Shown here: positions 1 to 5,898 of the stretch, piece after piece
Layout: every line of letters starts with the position of its first letter
Position numbering within the stretch: position 1 is the stretch's first letter
Assembly: GCA_946478935.1 (NCBI GenBank)
Contig: CAMLEL010000054.1
Location: 1-9,528, forward strand
From: an uncultured Armatimonadota bacterium
GTDB lineage: Bacteria > Armatimonadota > Fimbriimonadia > Fimbriimonadales > Fimbriimonadaceae
Length of the DNA: 9,528 nt
Reading direction: 5' to 3'
Translations under genes and position numbers: made by a program
The notes under the pieces: generated by a model
The model's input: the letters and a program-made list of their open reading frames with translations, nothing else
Databases searched by the model: none
Told to the model about the DNA's origin: nothing

Positions 1-1123
1 TTCCACAAGTGGTGACATTGACGATGTGGTGGTGCGGCTTCGCGCCTTTCCAGCCATCCTTCTCGGTGAAGAAGCGATGCTCCTGAAAGTGAGTATGGGC
101 GGCAACCGAGATCACGTAGGGACGCTTCTCGATCAGTCGGAAAATGTCCTGCTTATCCTCATTCTCGTTGAGTGGAATGTGCATCATGAGCACCACCATC
201 TGATTCTGGGGAACCAAGGCGAGATCTTTCTTCAGCCACTCTAGCTGCTCTTTGCCCAAACCTGCTTTATAGCGGCCACGTTTATCCGGCTGGGTATCGC
301 CATGTTGCCAGGCAACGTTGTCCAAAACGACAAAGTGAGTGGGACCATGGTCGAACGAGTAGTAAGCAGGGCCAAAGACACGCTCGAAGTGCTTGTTCGC
401 CTCGCGGTCTGTTTTGCCCTGATAATCGATGTCGTGGTTGCCGAGGACGTTGTACCAAGGAATCCCTATCAGGGCGATGCTCTTGACCAACGGCTCGGTA
501 ACGGAAAGGTCATCGAAGACGATATCGCCGAGTGTGACCCCGAAAGCGGCGTCGGTCTTGCCGATCAGTGGCTCCACGATGCTTTTTGTGATGTAGTCAG
601 CCTCCCTGAGGTCTCTGGGCTGGGTGTCGCCGAAGAAAAGGGCGGTGAATCTGTTGGGCTCACGGCGCGTGTAGAGCGGAAAGTCGATGGATGCGGGGAG
701 TGATCCTGTGGGTTTCACGGCCGGAAACTTCAGATATGCCGGCGAGCCCTTTGGATTGTGAATGTAATAGAACCTTGGGAGCTGCATGCCCTGATCCAGG
801 GCGGTCATATAGCCCCTGGGTTTGATCACAAAATAAATCGTATCATCGTAGAGAGGGAGCTTCCATCGACCGTTCCGGTCAGTCTTGGTGATGTCGGTGT
901 GACTTGAGACTCGGATGCCGGGAAGGCCCCGCTCATCTGCGTCCTTCTTGCCGTTCCAATTCCGGTCTTCGTACACGATTCCAGTTGCGAACTGCTGGAC
1001 GACTGCCTTCTTCTTGATTACCGGGCGCGTGGTGTGCTTATGACCCTCATGACCATCATGAATCCCCAGTAGCAACGAAAGAACGGAAATGGCGGCGAAG
1101 CTCATTTCCCTATATTGTCCCAT
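1..1123 (-). CDS. Exported calcineurin-like metallophosphoesterase with N-terminal beta domain (3' end cut by window)
   Basis: Only the first 374 codons are visible; the gene runs off the left edge. A short hydrophobic segment (residues 8-20) after Arg5 looks like a signal peptide, so the enzyme is probably exported. A His-rich stretch follows (HDGHEGHKH, 22-30). Residues 47-100 resemble the MetallophosN / SdrD-B-like beta domain and contain an EF-hand-like loop, DRNWNGKKDADE (53-64). The metallophosphoesterase core carries the metal-site blocks in order: GDTQ (D166, with Q168 in place of the common His), GD (D200), GNHD (229-231), MMHIP (H315) and AAHTHF (H343, H345). This fits hydrolysis of a phosphomonoester or phosphodiester with a two-metal centre; the substrate cannot be told. 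A C-terminal domain common in this family would lie outside the window. The start at 1123 was chosen because it keeps the Arg-containing n-region; an in-frame ATG at 1105 is possible. It begins 16 nt after the upstream gene's stop, so the two are probably co-transcribed. Confidence 0.9.
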   Translation of the reverse strand, partial: MGQYREMSFAAISVLSLLLGIHDGHEGHKHTTRPVIKKKAVVQQFATGIVYEDRNWNGKKDADERGLPGIRVSSHTDITKTDRNGRWKLPLYDDTIYFVIKPRGYMTALDQGMQLPRFYYIHNPKGSPAYLKFPAVKPTGSLPASIDFPLYTRREPNRFTALFFGDTQPRDLREADYITKSIVEPLIGKTDAAFGVTLGDIVFDDLSVTEPLVKSIALIGIPWYNVLGNHDIDYQGKTDREANKHFERVFGPAYYSFDHGPTHFVVLDNVAWQHGDTQPDKRGRYKAGLGKEQLEWLKKDLALVPQNQMVVLMMHIPLNENEDKQDIFRLIEKRPYVISVAAHTHFQEHRFFTEKDGWKGAKPHHHIVNVTTCG

Positions 1124-1139
1124 TCTCTTTAAACGGCGA

Positions 1140-2201
1140 TTATGGGCGAATGAGAATAAAGTTGTAGACCATGCCCACACCTGGTATCCGTCGGTCTGGA
1201 TCGGGCGCTTGAAACTGCCGGTAAAGACCTACGTTCACTGAAAAGCGAACTGTCGGCGCACCCTCGAAGAACCGGTTTGACTCTGCCGCAGACTCAAATC
1301 CCAATGACTTCCAATTGTCTTCGAAGCGTTTGTGTAAGTCATTTCTCATCTTTGGATCGAGGCCGGCTATTCGGTTGATGCCCAAAGGAAGCTGATCAAA
1401 CCCGATCTTCTCCAGCAGTTTGGCAAGAGTCTGACGGTTACTTTCGAGGACCTCGGCGCGAATAGCGGCAATGGTGTCGGCCACCTCTCTGAAACCATCC
1501 TCGATGGTGTTATCTGCTACACCGAGACATACAACAATGGTTCCCTCCAAGTCATTTGACGCTGGCTCAGAAGCAGGCTTGGCCGCATCTTGCGTGTTTG
1601 CCTTGGGAATGGGCGCAGAAGGAAAACTGCCTAGCATTTTGTTCCTTGCCGTCATCTGATCACCGGGCATTTCGAGATTTACAGTCTTCTGGGCCGATTG
1701 GTCAGCGTTCGTCAAGGTTGCATTGACAGTAATGTGCAATCCGAACGCAGCACCATTTCTATCAAAGTCTTTTGGCCAGGAGTTTTGTGGAAACATGTCA
1801 TCAATCCGATCTGCGATGAAGTCTCCGGTCGTCGAGTTGCCCCGGCGATATCGTACGATCAGGTCCGGGCCCGTTGAATCGAGTAAGGCTTTTGTCAAGC
1901 CTGATTTCTCTCTTAAGTTTCGGAGTACGTCGATTTGACGGTCAATGAAAATCAATCCGTTTGATTTCCATGACTTGACGATGTACCTTTTGCGGTCAAC
2001 CTTCGATAGGAATTCCGCGCGATCGACCTTATATCGATAATGCTTTCGGAACAAATTGATCGGTTCGGTATTTCCAGCTATCAGCAAAACTCGGTCGATG
2101 GGCTCCGCCGCTGCGACCTGGAGGACCAGGCTAAGTCCCGCTGCAAAAAGCACCCTAGTCCGCACTCTTTGGCATCTCCTCTCCAACTGCAGTGCCTTCA
2201 T
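1140..2201 (-). CDS. Secreted protein of unknown function (353 aa)
   Basis: I do not recognise a family. The N-terminus has an Arg-rich n-region (residues 7-16), a hydrophobic core (about 17-30) and an AAA-EP junction near residue 32. This fits a Sec signal peptide; there is no Tat consensus and no lipobox Cys. The mature part is mixed alpha/beta, with a low-complexity Pro/Ala/Ser linker around residues 196-217 (PASEPASND) that suggests two domains. The second half holds a charged helical stretch (about 228-300), and the protein ends in a beta-like tail rich in aromatic residues. The start at 2201 is supported by a well-placed promoter whose -10 box lies 6 nt upstream, implying a leaderless message. 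It is first in a likely two-gene unit with the phosphoesterase downstream and is divergent from the oxidoreductase gene. The gene is real by length, signal peptide and promoter; its function is unknown. Confidence 0.8.
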   Translation of the reverse strand: MKALQLERRCQRVRTRVLFAAGLSLVLQVAAAEPIDRVLLIAGNTEPINLFRKHYRYKVDRAEFLSKVDRKRYIVKSWKSNGLIFIDRQIDVLRNLREKSGLTKALLDSTGPDLIVRYRRGNSTTGDFIADRIDDMFPQNSWPKDFDRNGAAFGLHITVNATLTNADQSAQKTVNLEMPGDQMTARNKMLGSFPSAPIPKANTQDAAKPASEPASNDLEGTIVVCLGVADNTIEDGFREVADTIAAIRAEVLESNRQTLAKLLEKIGFDQLPLGINRIAGLDPKMRNDLHKRFEDNWKSLGFESAAESNRFFEGAPTVRFSVNVGLYRQFQAPDPDRRIPGVGMVYNFILIRP

Positions 2202-2237
2202 TGCAAGAGTTTAGCCGAAAGTACATTTACGCTTCAA
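2202..2237 (-). promoter_or_regulatory. Promoter of the secreted-protein gene, leaderless layout
   Basis: Read on the minus strand: TTGAAG (2237-2232, 4/6 to the -35 consensus), an 18-nt spacer, TAAACT (2213-2208), then 6 nt to the ATG at 2201. Transcription would start at or beside the start codon, and there is no Shine-Dalgarno sequence. This is seen by eye; the transcription start is inferred. Confidence 0.6.
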
Positions 2238-2242
2238 ACGGA

Positions 2243-2248
2243 TATGAT
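2243..2248 (+). promoter_or_regulatory. -10 box of the oxidoreductase gene, leaderless layout
   Basis: TATGAT (5/6 to TATAAT) ends 6 nt before the ATG at 2255, with no Shine-Dalgarno between. The -35 position (2220-2225, AGTACA) is weak. The spacing matches the divergent promoter that faces it in the same 53-bp gap. Confidence 0.5.
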
Positions 2249-2254
2249 TGCCTC

Positions 2255-3400
2255 ATGGTTCGGTTCGGCATCGTCGGCATTGGCAACATGGGGAGCGCTC
2301 ACGTTGGGTGGATACCCAATATCCGCGGCGCGGAGCTGCGGGCAATCTGCGACATCGATTCATCGAAGCTCGAGAAGTACGCCGATATTCCGCACTATGC
2401 GGAAAGTGCGACGATGATCCGTTCGGGCCAAATCGACGCAGTGCTCGTTGCCACCCCGCATTACGACCACACAACGATCGGTGTTGATGCGCTCCAGAAT
2501 GGTCTGCACGTCCTTCTCGAAAAACCGATATCAGTCCATAAAGCTGACTGCCAAAAATTGCTCGATGCAAAGTCGGCAGCAAAGGGTCACCAGGTCTTCG
2601 GCGCCATGTTCAATCAGCGAACCGATCCCCACTATCAGGCGATCCGCAGGATTGTCCGGGGTGGAGAGTTGGGCGCGATACAGCGAGTGAACTGGATTAT
2701 CACGGATTGGTTTCGGACGGAAACCTACTACGCCAGCGGAGGCTGGCGCGCGACATGGGCCGGAGAGGGTGGCGGCGTGCTGCTCAACCAGTGTCCGCAC
2801 AACTTGGACTTGCTGCAGTGGATCGTAGGAATGCCGTCTCGAGTTCGTGCGTTTTGCGGGTTTGGCAAATACCACGATATCGAGGTGGAAGATGAGGTGA
2901 CGGCTTTCTTGGAGTATCCCAATGGTGCAACTGGCGTCTTTGTGACCACCACGGGTGAAGCGCCGGGAACCAACCGGTTGGAAATTGCTGGCGACCGGGG
3001 AAAGGTGGTGTATGAGAATGGTGAAGTTAGATTCACCCGCACGGAAAGTTCTGTTGACGAAATCAAGCGAACTTCGCCGGACTCATTTGCTTCGGTCCCG
3101 GTATGGAACTGCGAGGTTCCGGCGCGCGGACACGGTGGGCAGCACCAACAGGTGCTGCAAAACTTTGTCGATGCGATTGAGGACGGGGCAGAACTCATCG
3201 CGCCGGCCGTTGAAGGCATTCATTCCGTTGAACTAGCCAATGCGATGATCTACTCGGGCCTGACGGGTGAGACCGTAGAACTTCCTTTGAGCGGCGAGCA
3301 ATATGAGTCAAAGCTCAAACAACTGATCGCTGAATCCACCCATCAGAAGAAGACCACCAAAGTCGAATCCGTCGACATGGCGGCTTCATTTGGCAGCTGA
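2255..3400 (+). CDS. Gfo/Idh/MocA family NAD(P)-dependent oxidoreductase
   Basis: A 381-aa protein of typical family length. The N-terminal Rossmann fold opens with GIVGIGNMG (5-13), and an acidic residue ends the second strand (ICDID, 31-35). The family EKP motif is at 89-91 (K90 is the expected catalytic Lys). The C-terminal substrate domain has GGGVLLNQCPHNLDLLQW (172-189), where H182 and D185 match the conserved H-x-x-D-L-L signature. Members oxidise or reduce sugars, inositols or similar polyols using NAD(P); the substrate cannot be assigned here. The start at 2255 is preferred because the Rossmann strand begins three residues later and a -10 box lies just upstream. An earlier in-frame ATG at 2192 would overlap the divergent gene. 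Its stop (3398-3400) overlaps the ribosome-binding site of the sigma factor gene, so it appears to head the four-gene operon. Confidence 0.93.
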   Translation: MVRFGIVGIGNMGSAHVGWIPNIRGAELRAICDIDSSKLEKYADIPHYAESATMIRSGQIDAVLVATPHYDHTTIGVDALQNGLHVLLEKPISVHKADCQKLLDAKSAAKGHQVFGAMFNQRTDPHYQAIRRIVRGGELGAIQRVNWIITDWFRTETYYASGGWRATWAGEGGGVLLNQCPHNLDLLQWIVGMPSRVRAFCGFGKYHDIEVEDEVTAFLEYPNGATGVFVTTTGEAPGTNRLEIAGDRGKVVYENGEVRFTRTESSVDEIKRTSPDSFASVPVWNCEVPARGHGGQHQQVLQNFVDAIEDGAELIAPAVEGIHSVELANAMIYSGLTGETVELPLSGEQYESKLKQLIAESTHQKKTTKVESVDMAASFGS

Positions 3401-3402
3401 GG
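3399..3402 (+). promoter_or_regulatory. Ribosome-binding site that decides the sigma factor start
   Basis: GAGG overlaps the oxidoreductase stop codon and lies 5 nt before GTG 3408. This favours GTG over the upstream TTG and suggests translational coupling. Confidence 0.55.
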
Positions 3403-3407
3403 CAACC

Positions 3408-3911
3408 GTGGACTATGATCGCCTGATCCACAAGCACAAGAACGCTATCTATCGTCAGATGCTGCGAGCCTGTGGGAATCGCGAAGATGCCGAGGATGTT
3501 TTGGTGGAGGCGATGCTCGCCGCCTACCGGGCGCTTCCTACGATTCGGAATGAGGAGTCCTTTCGCGGTTGGCTCGGGGTGGTTGGCCAAAGGATTTGCA
3601 AACGAATCAAGCGCGAAGAGGCGCTTCGCCCAATTCTTTCCTTAAGCGATGGGCTCGACGTTGCAGCAGACTTTGACGTTGAGGAAACTGCCGAGGCAAG
3701 GCGGTTCGTACAGGGTGTCGAGTCAGCCGTGGCAAGCTTGGAGCCGGGTCTGCGCGAGGTCTATGAAATGCGAGAGCTTCAAGACCTCAGTTCTGAGGAG
3801 ACTGCCGACCAATTGAAACTGTCGCAGGCAGCCGTCAAATCTCGCCTGCACCGTGCAAGAGCTAAAGTTCGCTTCCATATGGACGCCCTCATGGGCCCAG
3901 TGGGACCATGA
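3408..3911 (+). CDS. ECF-like sigma-70 family RNA polymerase sigma factor
   Basis: A 167-aa protein, the usual size for an ECF sigma factor. Sigma region 2 is at about 5-71: YDRLIHKHK, then NREDAEDVLVEAMLAAYRAL, then the SFRGWLGVVGQRICKRIKRE segment typical of region 2.3-2.4. Region 4 is at about 108-157: LEPGLREVYEMRELQDLS, then the helix-turn-helix SSEETADQLKLSQAAVKSRL and HRARAKVR. It should direct RNA polymerase to a specific promoter set. I chose GTG 3408 because GAGG (3399-3402) sits 5 nt upstream, overlapping the preceding stop codon. A TTG at 3390 would add six residues with no better signal. No anti-sigma factor gene is adjacent: the next gene starts inside its stop codon (ATGA, 3908-3911) and encodes a rhodanese. 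The C-terminal tail is short, without an added regulatory domain. How its activity is controlled is not evident. Confidence 0.9.
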   Translation: MDYDRLIHKHKNAIYRQMLRACGNREDAEDVLVEAMLAAYRALPTIRNEESFRGWLGVVGQRICKRIKREEALRPILSLSDGLDVAADFDVEETAEARRFVQGVESAVASLEPGLREVYEMRELQDLSSEETADQLKLSQAAVKSRLHRARAKVRFHMDALMGPVGP

Positions 3912-4498
3912 ATCCTTTTTGCGCCGAGAGACCACTACGATATATGCATCCGAAGCATCTGACAGTCGAGACGTTAATTGATGAGGTTCAAGCCGGGGAA
4001 AGCTTGCAGATCATCGACGTTCGTTCCCTATCCGAATTTGAATCGGGCCACATCCCCGGAGCGATCCATATTCCCATGGAGACCATCCAGTCTCGGATGG
4101 AAGATCTTGACCTGCACAGACCGACGGTCCTTGTTTGTCACAGCGGAAATCGTGCGGAAATTACTTGTCAGCAGGTCCAAGACCGGTTCGACAATGTGCG
4201 GGTACTTGAGGGAGGCACTGCATCCTGGTGTTCCGCCGGTAACAAGGTCGTCAAGACCACTGCCTCGGGCAAATCACTAATGCACCAAGCTCTGATTGGG
4301 GCAGGGATTGTCAACGCAACCGGCGTGCTATTGGCCCTTTTCGCACATCCTGGATGGATCGGCTTGAGCGCGTTTGTTTCAGTTGGGCTGATCGTTGCGG
4401 GAAGTACAGGATTTTGCCTGATGGCAATGATCCTCTCGAAGATGCCATGGAACCGGCGACCCAGGACGAATGCAGTTCTGGCGGACAATCAAGTGTAG
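3908..4498 (+). CDS. Membrane-anchored rhodanese (YgaP-like: rhodanese + DUF2892-type tail)
   Basis: A 196-aa protein. Residues 17-115 form one rhodanese domain: IIDVRS (35-40), FESGHIPGAIHIP (44-56) and the active loop VCHSGNRAE with nucleophile C77 (CxxGxR type). EGGTASW (101-107) is the usual domain end. After a linker, two hydrophobic segments (about 127-147 and 150-175) end in GSTGFCLMAMILSKMPWN, matching the DUF2892 / YgaP C-terminal membrane hairpin, including C170. The domain should transfer sulfane sulfur through a Cys77 persulfide at the inner membrane face. The start at 3908 overlaps the sigma factor stop (ATGA); an alternative ATG at 3944 would still keep the whole rhodanese domain. 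The next gene, a persulfide dioxygenase, starts 5 nt after its stop. That pairing supports a role in handling persulfide or polysulfide sulfur. The family assignment is strong; the precise donor and acceptor are unknown. Confidence 0.9.
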   Translation: MNPFCAERPLRYMHPKHLTVETLIDEVQAGESLQIIDVRSLSEFESGHIPGAIHIPMETIQSRMEDLDLHRPTVLVCHSGNRAEITCQQVQDRFDNVRVLEGGTASWCSAGNKVVKTTASGKSLMHQALIGAGIVNATGVLLALFAHPGWIGLSAFVSVGLIVAGSTGFCLMAMILSKMPWNRRPRTNAVLADNQV

Positions 4499-4503
4499 GA
4501 AAG

Positions 4504-5853
4504 ATGTTTTTTCAGCGTTTCTATACGGAATCTATTGCACAAGCGAGCTTCCTGGTGGGTTGCGTCGCCACCGGCGAAGCGGTCGTCATCGACCCGACAC
4601 GCGACATCGGCGCCTACTTGGACGTGGCCAGCCAGGAAGGATTGCGGATCGTGGCGGTGACGGAGACGCACATCCACGCTGACTATGTATCGGGAAGCAG
4701 GGAACTCGCTCACGTCACGGGCGCAACCTTGTTCCTGTCACGCGAAGGCGGCCCCGACTGGCAATACGCTTATTCGGGAGAGGACAATGTCGTTCTGATC
4801 GGTGAGGGCGATGAGATAAGGATCGGCAAGGTCAGGCTCCGAACCCTCCATACCCCGGGACACACTCCCGAGCACCTAAGCTTCTTGCTGATCGACGGGG
4901 CGGCAACGGATCAGCCGGTGGGTATGTTCAGCGGGGACTTTATCTTCGCGGGCGACGTTGGGCGCCCCGACCTGCTGGAGGTCGCGGCAGGTTACAAAGA
5001 CACCATGCGCCAAGGCGCCGAACGACTCTACGACTCCTTAGAGCGCACACGAAAGATGTCGGACTGGCTCACCCTATGGCCCGGTCATGGAGCTGGTTCT
5101 GCTTGTGGCAAAAGTCTGGGAGGAGCGCCCTCCAGCACTTTGGGATATGAACGAATCGTGAATCCGGCATTGCGAGCGCATTCACGCGAGGACTTCACAG
5201 CTTCGGTGTTGGAAGGACAGCCCGAACCGCCCAAGTACTTTTCGAGGATGAAAAAGGTGAATCGGGAGGGTCCCAGCTTCACCAATAACTTGTGGAACAT
5301 CGAACGTACTCTCGTGCCGGTCGATGCCCAACTGGTTGATGTCAGACCCATCGAAGACTTTTTGGCGGGCACCACGCGAGGCGCGATTTCAATTCCCCTT
5401 GGCAAATCGTTCTCCAAGTACGCCGGTTCGCTTTTGGATCTGCTCAAACCGGTGATGATTTTGGCGGCTGATGCCAAGTCGGCGGTTGAAGCGGCCAAAG
5501 TGTTGATCTTGATCGGAATTGAGAACTTGGCGGGATGGCATGAGCCTGGGAATGAATTCCGATTGCCGACTGCGGATGCGCCGTCTGACGAGAGTCAGTT
5601 GATCGATGTCAGAGGTAAATCTGAGCGAGAAGAGGACTCGATTGAGGGCACTCTTCACATGCCGTTGGTTTATCTGACGAATAAAGTCGACCAAGTGACG
5701 GACCGAGCATTTGTGCACTGCGCCTCAGGAATGCGATCGGTCGTCGCGGCAAGCTACTTGCAGAGCCAAGGGCTCCACGCGACCGCCGTCATCTCCTCGT
5801 TTGAGGAGTTGAAGCAAAGGCTGTCTGGACTTCGAGCGCTTGGTAGAGTCTAA
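4504..5853 (+). CDS. CstB-type persulfide dioxygenase-rhodanese fusion
   Basis: A 449-aa protein with three domains in order. The N-terminal metallo-beta-lactamase fold (about 1-235) has THIHAD (H56, H58, D60), HTPGHTPEH (H116, H120, H124), SGDFIFAGDVGRPDL (D145, D151, R154) and WPGHGAGSACG (H195). By analogy with ETHE1, a mononuclear iron would be held by H56, H120 and D145, oxidising glutathione or low-molecular-weight thiol persulfide to sulfite. The first rhodanese domain (about 270-345; LVDVRP, AISIPLG) has AADAKSA where the catalytic Cys loop belongs, so it is a pseudo-rhodanese. The second (about 364-445) has LIDVRG and VHCASGMRS with C406 intact. This order (dioxygenase, dead rhodanese, live rhodanese) and length match Staphylococcus CstB, which couples persulfide oxidation to thiosulfate formation. 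The start at 4504 follows AGGA and is where the beta-lactamase fold begins; an upstream in-frame ATG at 4354 lies inside the rhodanese gene. Confidence 0.93.
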   Translation: MFFQRFYTESIAQASFLVGCVATGEAVVIDPTRDIGAYLDVASQEGLRIVAVTETHIHADYVSGSRELAHVTGATLFLSREGGPDWQYAYSGEDNVVLIGEGDEIRIGKVRLRTLHTPGHTPEHLSFLLIDGAATDQPVGMFSGDFIFAGDVGRPDLLEVAAGYKDTMRQGAERLYDSLERTRKMSDWLTLWPGHGAGSACGKSLGGAPSSTLGYERIVNPALRAHSREDFTASVLEGQPEPPKYFSRMKKVNREGPSFTNNLWNIERTLVPVDAQLVDVRPIEDFLAGTTRGAISIPLGKSFSKYAGSLLDLLKPVMILAADAKSAVEAAKVLILIGIENLAGWHEPGNEFRLPTADAPSDESQLIDVRGKSEREEDSIEGTLHMPLVYLTNKVDQVTDRAFVHCASGMRSVVAASYLQSQGLHATAVISSFEELKQRLSGLRALGRV

Positions 5854-5871
5854 CAATTTCAAGACTTCCAA

Positions 5872-5888
5872 TCGCTAAAAAGTCGCTA
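5872..5888 (+). repeat. Direct repeat TCGCTA with 11-bp period in the kinase promoter
   Basis: TCGCTA occurs at 5872-5877 and again at 5883-5888, one helical turn apart, in the 45-bp gap before the kinase gene. The second copy overlaps the putative -10 box. It could be a regulator half-site pair or chance; six bases is short. Confidence 0.3.
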
Positions 5889-5892
5889 CACT
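5887..5892 (+). promoter_or_regulatory. -10 box of the two-component operon, leaderless layout
   Basis: TACACT (TAnnnT, 4/6 to TATAAT) ends 6 nt before the kinase ATG at 5899. No Shine-Dalgarno and no convincing -35 are visible. The gap from the preceding stop (5853) is 45 bp with no clear terminator, so read-through from the sulfur operon is also possible. Confidence 0.4.
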
Positions 5893-5898
5893 GGCTCC

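Noticed and set aside
302..703. A 133-codon plus-strand open frame
   Set aside because: It lies opposite the metallophosphoesterase, whose metal-site motifs are intact across this stretch; no family features on the plus strand.
2192..2254. Upstream in-frame extension of the oxidoreductase
   Set aside because: It would overlap the divergent gene's start and add 21 residues before the Rossmann strand; the promoter -10 box lies inside it.
4354..4503. Longer start for the persulfide dioxygenase
   Set aside because: The extension lies within the rhodanese membrane-hairpin coding region; the enzyme fold begins at 4504, which has its own ribosome-binding site.
5863..5885. Possible terminator hairpin after the sulfur operon (GACTT ... 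AAGTC)
   Set aside because: Only 5-bp arms, a long loop and no T-tract on the plus strand.
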